Positions 12,706-23,475 of a stretch of DNA of 64,000 bases are shown here, one piece after another. Under the pieces are notes generated by a model. The model ran no database searches. It was given only the letters and a program-made list of their open reading frames with translations, and was not told the DNA's origin. The position numbers were made by a program, and so were the translations under genes. The stretch is from Gelatoporia subvermispora B (taxonomy: Eukaryota; Basidiomycota; Agaricomycetes; Polyporales; Gelatoporiaceae). The number at the start of each line of letters is the position of its first letter. The stretch's first letter is position 1. The DNA is taken from NCBI GenBank assembly GCA_000320605.2, contig KB445813.1, positions 4,836 through 68,835 of the forward strand, read 5' to 3'.

Positions 12706-15700
12706 CGCTTCTCCCGCACCTGCTCTCGGACTCTAGGGTCAGATGTCTCGCGCGAGGCACGCCGCGCATCTATGTACTCACCCATGCACGCTTTTCATGC
12801 TCCTGTCTCTTGTGTTCGCTGGCGTCATCCTCGATCTTCACGACATTGTCCCCTTGTGAAGCGTCCTAGTTGTACGCCCAACGTAGTTTTCTACCTCCGC
12901 GCCACCCACAGCCGTAAGTTCGTCCCACCGACGTCCAGTGAAACTGATAATCCCTCAACACATACGACGTGAAGCGGTCTGCATGGGTAATATATATGAG
13001 CGAGCATAAAACGTACCGTGAGCACCCTCAGGTCATACACGTCCTGCTCAGCTACGATCGGTCTTCAAATCACGGCATCTCAGCCTATCCGATCTCCATA
13101 AATACCATCTCAAAAGCCGTGAAGTCTGGCATCAACCCAGTGGTCATAATATCTGAGGCCTCGGAGACGTCGACTATCGAGATCCGAGATGCGCCCACAA
13201 TCCCCTCGCCTGGCCCTAAAGGATGATGTGTCCACTGCATATCCGCTCTGGTCCTGCGCCCCCGTACGTTTGTTCGCATTACTGCAGTATAATATCGATT
13301 TACTGACGCGTGTTTATGCCTGCAAATCAGAGAGCGAGGCCTTTTCACTTAGAGCTTGTCGACCTTCGTCATCCGAAACGAATGCATCAAATCTTAGCTT
13401 CACGGTTGCAATAAGACCTCGCCGAATCAACTATAAAGGAGGCGATACCAGTCTTGAACTGTATGGTATGCAGGAATGCACGGCTAGAGCCGTGCATTGC
13501 GTTACACAGGTACGCGTCTCCTTCGTATGGTGCCTTCAACACAATTCGAATACCTACGCAATCTCCACTTTATGTCTAGCCCGCTTCCTGCAACAGACTA
13601 TATGCGCTCTAGGTTCACTCCAAGGTGGGTGCAGTGCCTCATTCCGATGCCCTGGCGTTGATAGAGATACGACCTCATATAGCACAACTGCTCAATTCCC
13701 GTGCATAAACACTTACGGTACCCGGAGCTCATAAGCTCCGCCGAACGGACTAGTACGCTGAGACACATTCCTGTGTGCCGAGGTTGTTAACCCGTGCTTC
13801 ATGCGATATATCTCATTCCCGTCTCTTTTCTCTCCCATTTCACGATAAAGATTAGGGAGTACACATGCTGGGCGAGCCTTTCACGATTTGAGCATGCTCA
13901 ATGTGTTGTATGCTCTGCATATGTCCAAACATTGCTCGCAGACCCGTCATGGACGGCGGGAATGTTGAAGCGAGACAGACCTAGTCTCGTGAGTTATAAG
14001 CGCAAGTGCAACGTCGAACAGAGACGCCAGCGGGCTAGATGACACCTAACAGAGTGCTCGGCAGTGCTCGGCATATGTGGAGCATTTTCCCAACGGGAAC
14101 GGCCAGAGAGAGCAAAGCGGCAGAATAAGATTGCGAGACACATAGGGCACATGCACTAGAGCAACAAGGTTCAGGCAGACGCGCAAAACCTATGGGCGCA
14201 TATAGAATAGAATTCCCCGATCCGGAGCGCGTGAGGGAAAAAAATCATCCAACATGCAGTGAGAGGGCCGGCGGTCATACAAACAAGGCAAAGCTCCCCG
14301 CGACAGAGATGAGAACCCAGGAACACATAACTGCAAGCTGCCCATCGGACGCAACAGAAGCTTAGGCGGCGTTGGCTGAGCCCCGGGTGGAAAACCGAAG
14401 AGATGAATGCATGGAACGGTTGTGGTGTGTGTAGTGGCGTAAAGTCGTGAGGTATCGAGAAGCGTGCTCTGCAAGGGAGATCAGAGGGAAGAGCGGATAT
14501 CAAGACAGCACATACCATTGAACCCAGTAGTATCTTTCCATCGGGACGTAGAACGTAACTATCGGAAGAGGACGCTGCGCTAGCGTAGGATCGGAGACGA
14601 CCGGGGAGCGGGTGGGAAGCATGCTAGTACACCGGCCGGCACAGCCGTCCAGTACGGAAGTTGCGTGAGGGGAGCTAAGTGCAGCCAAACACATGTCAGA
14701 CAGTGGAACCGAAGGCAGAGAAGGACGGGCAGGGCCCGACCGAAGGAACCAAGGAAGGTCTTCGCAGCGCATTCGAGCCGCAATCGAGGCCATATTGAGT
14801 CCAGTGCGGAGCTAGCATACCATTAAGTGATCCATCTCCAGGAATGGCTGCAGGAGAACGAGCAGGGAACGCGGCGTGCGCATCAAAGCGCGAGCAGAGT
14901 GAGGGGGCGCGTCACGCCGACGGGAGAGGATTAGGATGCAGAAAATGCTGCGTCTCCGGAGTCAGGGAGGATCTCGATTGCGTCATACTGCGCTTGTCCT
15001 AAACATCCGGGCCGCATGCTCCGGGCAGCAATCGGGCCTCCCAGAAGCGCTCTGACAACGCTCCCCGAGACGCCAACCCCCTACATGGCAGCCAACTCGA
15101 ACGCGGCAAGGGCGCATACATCCTCCTGTACCTCTTCCACGCAGATATTGTGTTGCCCACGGACGTGGTCGTACATACTAGGTCCCTCGTCTACGCATTG
15201 CAAACGCGATGTAGCTGAAATACCACAACTCCCGCTCCACGGTAATTCTGGGTGCCAGCCTCGCCTTCAACACGAGCACACGAGCGCTGATGTGTCAGGT
15301 TCAATTGTACGACACTGACTGACGCGCATGTGGGCCCAGCATCAGGCGTAGTCAGGTTAAGTTCTACCTGTCTCGCCATCGTGTCGCCCCCTCCTCGCTC
15401 AAAACACGCTGACATGAGCCGATGTCCGCACACTGTCTGGAAGGTTCTGACTTGAGCACAGAAGGCCTTCGACGCGGGATCAAACCGACCCTACGGACAC
15501 CACTGCAATGTACCAGTGCTGCTTCCATCAACCTCCGCGGGAGCAATCGCATTCGATTTGCATTCCTCAGGTACGTATCTACCTCATGTACACGGCTCCT
15601 GCTCCTCATGCTGTTCTTTATCTCTATTCATCACCTTCTACCTCTTACGCCCGTCACTCAGCTTCCTTCCTGGCACAGTGTTCAATGGCACGAGCAAATG

Positions 15701-16416
15701 GTATCCAATTTTCGGGCTCACTCCTGCCCTAAGCTGTGCAGCTGCCGATTTTTGTGAAAACTTCGACCGTGAACATTCTGCAATGCACAATAAAATAGGA
15801 CGGGTTTGCGCACGCACGCAAGGCGTGGCCGTGCGTGTGCCCGAATTGAATGATAGTCTTGTTCTTTCCTGCATCATCGCACTGGCCTGGGATTCATGTG
15901 ACTACCGCGTGCACCTGGCGTGTCGATATCAATGCTGATAGTCCATTGCGAGACATGTATGGATCGTCAGGAACAGTCATTCTGGAATCAATGCTGCTGG
16001 AACGGGATCAATGGGTGAGTAACACGAGCGCATGCTCAAGCGCTGCACCCCATTGCCGCTCAACGTCAGGGGGTCAGCATTGTGTATCTCATAGTGTTTT
16101 TGGAACGACCCATTGATTGCTATTCTGATATAATATGAATACTTAGCCTGTGTTCAAGTGTCCGTATCCAATCACGAGGAGGTGTGGCCATAGGACTCTC
16201 ACATCACGTACGGTAGTTCTGATGTTTACATGGACTCGTGTTTGCCGCGTGTTCGTCTTCTATTCTTGACTTCACTTGCTCAGGCGCCGCTTGTAGGACT
16301 TGAAAACGAGGCATCGAACCCTGTTCACTTTGTTGGACGTAGGTGGGCGGTTACATTGAGTGACTTCAGCGTGATATTGACCCATCTAAGATGTGGTATC
16401 TTGCGCACTGGTGAAC

Positions 16417-16423
16417 TTTAAAA
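16417..16423 (+). promoter_or_regulatory. TATA-like element upstream of copy B
   Basis: TTTAAAA lies about 95 nt before the start codon at 16518, followed by a pyrimidine-leaning stretch. Position and sequence fit a basidiomycete core promoter. The assignment rests on that alone. Confidence 0.3.
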
Positions 16424-16517
16424 CCGCAGTCCACTAGTCCTTGTTTCATCCATACCCTCGGTCGCAACTCTGTCTCATACCTGAGCATATTGCTAACATC
16501 CTTGGGTCCATCGCAGC

Positions 16518-19500
16518 ATGTCTCAGACCGAATCACCTATACTAGAACAACCGATCATATCTGAAGATACGGTATGCGCTCGTTTGTTCTCGAACTTGCA
16601 GATGGGTTACTTACTAGTTTGTGTCTTTCACAGCAAAGTGATGCTCTGCCCGGGCCAAGCAGTAGTAATGAGTCTCCAGCTACGGGAAAAGAGGTTCCGC
16701 CGGACACTGGAGGGTGTCAATGCCCTACGCATAGTGGCCGCAATCTGGTGGTCTGCATTGATGGTACTTCAAACCAGTTCGGTTCAAAGGTGTGTCTGAG
16801 AACACAGCTGGAGGCGATCTTTGACAACCTTCGTATAGAACACCAACGTTATCGAGTTGTATCGTCTTGTGAAGAAACCCTCCGATGACGACAGCGATAC
16901 GGATTCATTCGTCCAGCTTACCTACTACAACAGCGGCATCGGGACCTACGCAAAGCCCTCCTGGAAATCTGGTCATTACAGGAAACAAGTCATCGACCAT
17001 AAGATCGATCTTGCAATCGCATGGTGAGATGGGCGCAAATCTGCTGTCAATGTCCTGATCGCAAAAATTTGTCCTTCGTTAGGAATTTTGAGAAGATTGT
17101 GATAAGCGCTTATAGATGGTTGTCCGACAATTACCAGAAGGGGGATCGTATCTTCTTGTTCGGTAGACGTGTCTTGTGCCCTCTACCATACCGAATTCTG
17201 ACATGTGGCGTAGGATTCTCGAGAGGTGCATATCAGGTCCGGACGCTCTCCGCCATGATAGACAAAGCACGCCACCTTCCTCTCCTTCGTTCACATCGTT
17301 CATGGAATGCGGTTAGGTTGGGCTGATCCACAAGGGAAACGAAGAGCAAATCCCATTGTACGTCACCAAGTCATCACAGGGTACACTTTCTCACAAAGAT
17401 GGCCAGTGCCTATGAGCTGTATGCAGCCGCCGACTCTTCAGACGGCCTGAGCAAGTTGGCCACAAGTGCTAAAATCAAGCAGAAGATATCAAGGTTTTCA
17501 GCTTGGTGTACCAGGAAGAAGCATACGGCAGAGGACGATCGGGAGGTCAGGAAAACTGACAGGGGCCCCATACCTGACGTCGACACGACTCCGCTGAACA
17601 GAGCGAAGGTCACGTCCGAGGGAGCCAATAGGAACACCGCATTACCCGTACACGGCGCAGATGACACTGAAACGGCGACAGAGCGGTTCAAGAAGACGTT
17701 CTCCCGTAGAGTGCGAGTTCATTTTGTGGGTGCTTGGTGGGTGGCACTTTATGCTCTTTCGTGCAGTGACTCAGTGCAGCATCATCTTGCAGGGACACTG
17801 TATCGTCTGTAGGAGTGGTGCGCAGCAAGGTGCTGCCTGGGACTGCAGATGGCATGAGACATGTGTGCTTCTTCCGTCACGCACTGGCTCTCGATGAGCG
17901 CCGTGTCAAGTTCTTGCCAGAGTACGTCTATCAAGGACTGTCAGAGAAGGAGAAGAACGATCAAGATGCACTGTGCAAACACCAAGCTGCTCAGAACTCC
18001 AGTCACATTAACACAACATCTATGATTCCCGAGTCGCGATCGGTTCACACAAAGGAGGTGTGGTTCGTCGGCACGCATTCTGATATGTCAGTCCTTCCCA
18101 TTTTTGTGGACGCCCCGCTAATCGCATATACAGTGGCGGCGGGAATGTTGTAAACGCGACATTGGACCGTAGGGCGGCGGCCCTCAGGTGGATGATGTAC
18201 GAGGCGAGCAGAGAGGGGCTGAGGTTGGATGACTGGATACTCAAGCAGGAGGCCGCCACCAACGTTCGTGAGTCGCTGACCGGGAAATGGTGGCTTCTCG
18301 AATTATTCCCCATGAAAAATTTATCGTACAGAACTCAGCAAGATACACGGAGATGGTGAGTGAATACATGTGTCAACCTGTGCACCGTGACTCAGGACAT
18401 ATCGACTTGTGCAGGCCTCACCGTGGAGCCGTCCGGGTAATCAAGGATGGTCAGACATTTCACCAGACTGTCATCACGTCACTCGACAAAGCTGCGAACG
18501 GGCGCAATGTTTATGTCCCAAAGGCTCGTCCTATGTGGCACGAAGAAAAGACTTCATATTGGGAAGACCTGAAAAAGAGCGAAAACGAGCAAAAACAACG
18601 CGTCGAGCCGGATTTATATGATGTTGCGCAGAACGTAGTCGACATGTGCATGCAGAAGCTGCAGAATGTCAAATTGGGTGACATCATCACGGGAAAGGAT
18701 CTGTTTAGTGATGTGACGAAGTGGGCTGATAAAGGTGAACATCTTCCTTGTGCATGGTTCCTGAGCTTGTTAATCCTGAGTGCGCGGATGTAGTGGAAGG
18801 TGGACATGCACTTCGCAGTCGCAACGCATCCGAGGCATTGCTGGAAGCCGCTGCGCAGGCCCAGGTTGCCGACAAACTTACAAATGATCACATAGTTGCC
18901 CTTGTCAACACTGTGCTCCAGATAGGTGTCGGAACCCAGAGGGACTTGCCTCTGAGCGAGATCCTAAGTCTTAGGACACGCTTACAGAGACACTCAAAGT
19001 GGGCAGATGTGATAAGAATGTTTCCGGGTATGTCAATATATCTCTAGCAGTGACGACGTAGTCAAGACTTAATGACTTTGTTCAACAGTGAAGCGAGATA
19101 TCTTCACACTGTCTGGGCATACCGGCGGTATTCTCTCCATTGCTGTCTCGCGGGATGGCACCCGCATCGCCTCCGGCGGTGTTGACAAAACAGTACGCAT
19201 CTGGGACGTGTCGACAGGAACAGCTGTTGGAAGTCCACTCGACGGGCACAGCGACGTCGTTCGGTCAGTAGCGTTCTCACCCGACGGCACCCATGTCGTC
19301 TCCGGCTTGGACGACCACGCTATACGAGTTTGGAACCTGAAGACGGGGACCACCGTTGTCGGCCCCATTAAGGGACACACCCGCGGTGTGAGGTCCGTGA
19401 CGTACTCGCCCGACGGCACGCGAATAGTCTCTGGATCAGACGACGGGACCATCCGGATCTGGGACGCAAAGACGGGCGCGGCCGTTGGGGAGCCGCTCAG

Positions 19501-20005
19501 AGGGCATCAGTATTGGGTGCGGTCTGTGGCATTTTCACCAGATGGCACCCGGATTGCCTCAGGGTCAGACGATAGAACGGTGCGCATATGGGATGCGGCG
19601 ACAGGGACCGCGCTTGGGAGCCCACTCACCGGACATGATTGGCTGGTCGGGTCGGTAGCGTTCTCACCTGATGGCACCCGTGTCGTCTCGGGCTCGCTGG
19701 ATGACACTATACGAGTCTGGGATGTACAGACGGGGGACACCGTTGTCGGTCCCATTACGGGGCACGCCGGCTACGTGTTTTCTGTGGCCTACTCACCCAA
19801 GGGGTCGCGCATAGTGTCCGGATCGCGCGACAGGATCATCCGGATCTGGGACGCAAAGACCGGCAAGGCCATCGGAAAGCCGCTCACAGGACACGAAGGT
19901 CCGGTATCGTCCGTGGCCTTTTCGCCCGATGGTAAGCGCGTCGTTTCCGGCTCGCATGATCGTACTGTTCGAATTTGGGACGTCGAGGACCTCGTAGTGG
20001 AGTAG
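16518..20005 (+). CDS. DUF2235 hydrolase-WD40 fusion protein, copy B
   Basis: A 961-aa paralogue of the gene at 3398, with 12 exons: 16518-16571, 16634-16789, 16839-17023, 17083-17162, 17214-17266, 17317-17357, 17407-17736, 17793-18086, 18134-18355, 18415-18734, 18794-19027, 19089-20005. The hydrolase domain has VVCIDGTSNQFG, GFSRGAY (Ser161), WDTVSSVG (Asp301) and HSDIGGG (His395). A helical linker follows, then seven 43-aa WD40 repeats encoded by the last exon. Intron positions and phases match copy A. The intron at 17267-17316 begins GC rather than GT (AAA|GCACGC); without splicing it the frame is lost, so this is either a GC-AG intron or a fresh splice-site mutation. The role is inferred as a repeat-sensor protein with a lipase-like effector, possibly in non-self recognition. 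No membrane segment or signal peptide is seen. Confidence 0.88.
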
Positions 20006-20888
20006 CATGTCGTTTCAGGTATGCACCGGTCGCCTTGGTACTGTACGGGTCGGGCAGTGTTATGATGATACCTAGAGTACACTGTCGTCGCTCTTAGGCT
20101 CGCTATGTATTAGGAAGATTCTGTGTATAAGCTTCGCAATGGAAAAGACTATGGTTTAGAAAGACTCCGAAGGGCAAGCCATATCCTGCGTGATCTCCGA
20201 TGCTCAATGACTTGCTCACTGTCACGCACCATGCATTCGTGCAACATCTGGTGGGACAACGCGCCAAGGATGCATGTGTATCAGCGGAGTAATCGATTCA
20301 TAGAGTGGCTGCACAATGTGGGCCCGACGGTACCGTGAGTGCGCCAGCATTTCGAAACGTCAGCGCATATAGTCAAGTATAAGCTCACTTCAGCTCGACA
20401 TCTGCACCGTCAGTCCACGACAGCACTCTGACATCAATGACATCACTCAACTTAAGGAAATGACCATTGCATTTGTATGAACTACCATGCGAGAGTGTCG
20501 CTCCGTAGGCAATGACAACTCGCATCGTGCCCGTAAGACATGTGAGGCTGCAACAATATTCATCCAAAGACATGCAGTCTCCTCGGAGCCGCCTCGTCAC
20601 GTTCAGACCAGAAGAAAAGCTTGTGAAACCTTGAAATAAGACATCATTTTCATTGACAGCCCGGGGCTCCGGACAGCCGGAATGCTCTACAAGATGGTCA
20701 TATCGGGGGAGCCAGAACGCGTCCACGCTATCTCTCCTCTCTACGTCGTGTTGAACTCAAGACTTGCCCGCGCAAGGTATCTTTCATGCGTGCCGTGCAG
20801 TAGCTCGTGTGGTTATCGGATTGCCGTTGTGTCGCGTGATCCAGAGTTAAATCTTGTGGATAAAAAACAATAGTAGTATGCGATGTAA
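20006..20888. other. 3' flank of copy B
   Basis: Counterpart of 6895-7817. It keeps the same order of conserved blocks but has indels and substitutions that break every open frame. I see nothing coding in it. It runs to GCGATGTAA, where an insertion relative to copy A begins. Confidence 0.6.
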
Positions 20889-21666
20889 TCCATCGCCGAT
20901 AACACGGGACCAACGGATTACGCACTGAGGTAGTTCTGGTATGAGAGGGGTCCTGCATGATCTCTTCTTGATTGCGAAGCTCGTCGAAAGACCTTGTACG
21001 ACAAGCCATGGTTCCCAGTACACCGTATGCAAACCGTCCTGCTGGACGACGGAGACGTGAGTATTCATCACTTGACTGGAGCATATAGTAACGCGACTCA
21101 CTAGCTGACGAATGCTGATGGAGAGCCAACGGGACGGAGGATTTTGTAGCGTCGGTTCCGTGAGAAGGGACAAGTCAGATGGCCGACTCACATCGATAGC
21201 AAAGCGAGTGAGAGTACATACCTGGTCCCGAAGGAGCAGTCCTTTTGCTTACAACCCTGCGTCGAGGAACGTCTCGTCAGACGTGCGCGTGAACAGCCCT
21301 ACGCGTTTCCGCTAGCCTGCTATCCGGAGGGGACGTGTCTTTGTTCGGTGTAGAGGGCATCTTGTCATCTTGGTGCTGACGATCGGCGGCTTGACCCAGT
21401 AGGGCACCAGGGGAGAGGCTGGAGGCTGGATGAGGGCTGGTAGCAACCGACCAGAGGCAGAACAAGAGTACAACCCGTGTCGTTCGGAGGTGTGGAGCGA
21501 TTTGAAGGGGCAAGGCGGCACTGACAAGAAAGGCCTAGGAGCGATGTCAAGGCGCACAGAACAGAAACGCGGGAGCTTTGAAAGCAAGCAGATCAGCAGG
21601 CCGGCCTGGAGAAGAGCCCACGTAGGGGCGACCTCATAGCGTGCAAAGAGGGCAGTGCGCGCTCGA
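20889..21666. other. 778-nt insertion relative to the copy A flank
   Basis: Copy A passes directly from GCGATGTAA to TAAGATTCGATCGC (7808-7830). In copy B these two sides are 778 nt apart. The right end of the extra DNA (21590-21665) resembles the start of repeat R1, with the shared words AGCAGATCAGC, GGAGAAGAG and GAGGGCAGTGCG. TAA sits at both edges but is too short to call a target-site duplication. It could equally be a deletion in copy A. Confidence 0.55.
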
Positions 21667-23439
21667 TAAGATTCGATCGCAACCAAATCGGGGCAGAGGA
21701 AGGTTCGATGACGCGACCTGGGCGCTCCTCTACTCCCGATTTTCTGCTCTCCGCTGTCTGTGCAATTCATGGCATCCGTCGTCTTCTGCAGACTCAAAGT
21801 GCGAGCGGTCGACTGTATCCGACAGTCATGGACGCGTTCGACGCTGTTATCTTCGTGCCTGCATCCTCTTGCGCAAGGCACGCCGCGCATTCAAACCTCG
21901 TCCTCTGCTCCGCGTTCGTTGACGACCGCCCCAGACTGTGTCACGACTGCTCAACTGCTTCCTCCCCGGCCCTCTTCGTTCCTCTCGCACGTGTCTGCTG
22001 CAGCTCACTAGACACTGCGCCGAGGTGAATGCGCACGTTTCCAACGCCTGCTTCCCTGCGACGTCGCACACCCTGTTCGTTCATTGCGCCCACACCGCCG
22101 CCTCCGCGCGCACCCTTCAAATAGCCCACCCGCAGCGTCGCGCGGCCCGCCCTCGCGTTCTCGTACGCGGTCTGCCTATACCACTCCTCACCCACCTCGC
22201 TGGCGGTCTCTCGTCTGGACGCCGATCCACCTCGACGCAATACCGGACTCCTGGCATCGCCTCTGCGTGCACTCGCAAATACTCGTTCAGATCCGTCGAG
22301 CATTTGTCTCCGGCGCTCCGGTCTCTTGGATTTCCATATATCACACACCTCGACGTCCGACGCGTCTGCGCCCTAGCGCCCGCTCTCGCTGGCTAATTGG
22401 TCCGCTGGCGCGCGATACAGCTCGTTGTACTACCGACGTCTTCCAGTGCCGATCCCGCCTCGCGCGCACGCCTCCCGCACAAAGCTACCCCGCTAACGAG
22501 ATCTTCTACGCGCGACTTGGGCTTGGTCCATCCTGCTTCCACTCTTTCGCGCACAGATGAAGCGCGTGCGCTGTGAGTGTTCTCCTAGCCACCACCGTCG
22601 CCCGGTCATGCTCTCGCGGCGCGGCGCACCGCTCAGCTTTTGTTATCGGACCGCGGCGTCTCAGCACGGGCGGTCGCCTGCAGCGCCCCGTCATCACCAC
22701 GGCGACCACCACCACCACCACACGCTCGACGCCATGTGCAAACATCCGCTCTCGCCCGCCGTCTCTCGCAGAGCCGCTGCGTCGCACCCCGGCTCCTCGC
22801 AACGCGACGTATGCCGCTCGCTGGCATCGGGCACGGCATAAACACCGCCCACCTCACCAGCACGCCGCCTGCCTCGTTCGCCTCGCGACGCCGCATATAT
22901 GCACTCGACATCTTATTACTCAGTCCCTCGCCCCCTCGCCCCAGCCCGCCCGCGCAGACGTCCTGCCCCCTCCACCCAGTAGGCCTCTCTCGCGCGCCCA
23001 CACCCGTACGAACTCCACGCTACCTCAGCCCAGCCCGCGCCCGCCCGCTGGACCATCCCGCCGTCGGCCCGTCCTTGCGCCTTGCTCCCGGACCACGCAC
23101 GCACCGAGGCCCGCCGTCTGTGCGTCTGTGCGGACCGTGCAGCGCGGGAGGCCATTGCATAGTAGGGTCTTCGCCGAGCAACCAAACGGACGTGCGGGTG
23201 GGCTCCGCACGTAAGAATCGAGGTGTGAGATGGACCCGGCGCCAGGACTGCGCAGCGAGCGTGCGTCCTGTCGGCGCAGGTGCGTGCGTGCGCTGGGACG
23301 TACGCGCGCGGTGGGAGCAGAGAGTGCATGCGTACCGTATGAGCGACGTGCACGGTGCGGTGCCTTCAGTGAGGAAGGGCAGGGCGCGGGCATCGTTTCG
23401 CTCGCGACCTCTCGTCTGCCCGCCGGCGAAGACACGCTC
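21667..23439. repeat. GC-rich duplicated block, copy 2
   Basis: Pair of 7818-9814. It lacks about 190 nt present in copy 1 and has an expanded CCA run near 22705. The block ends abruptly at GACACGCTC (23439). Copy 1 then continues into unrelated DNA, whereas here the 3' end of a NACHT gene follows within 40 nt. Its broken frames argue against coding. Confidence 0.7.
22705..22722. repeat. CCA trinucleotide run
   Basis: Five to six ACC/CCA units in GC-rich block copy 2. Copy 1 has only two at the equivalent place (near 8873). Confidence 0.7.
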
Positions 23440-23475
23440 TAGATAATATATCGCATCCTCTTCAAAATTAGCATC

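Larger units (their letters stand above)
9815..16517. other. Gene-free spacer between the two DUF2235-WD40 genes
   Basis: I find no gene I can support. Frames such as 10353-10763 and 11589-12023 are open but have no recognisable motif and no partner splice sites. The stretch holds R1 copy 2 (11860-12705) and, at about 10371-10420, a degenerate copy of the ACCAACAAATNTATTTT motif found elsewhere in the window. The rest is unclassified and looks like decayed repeat DNA. Confidence 0.5.
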
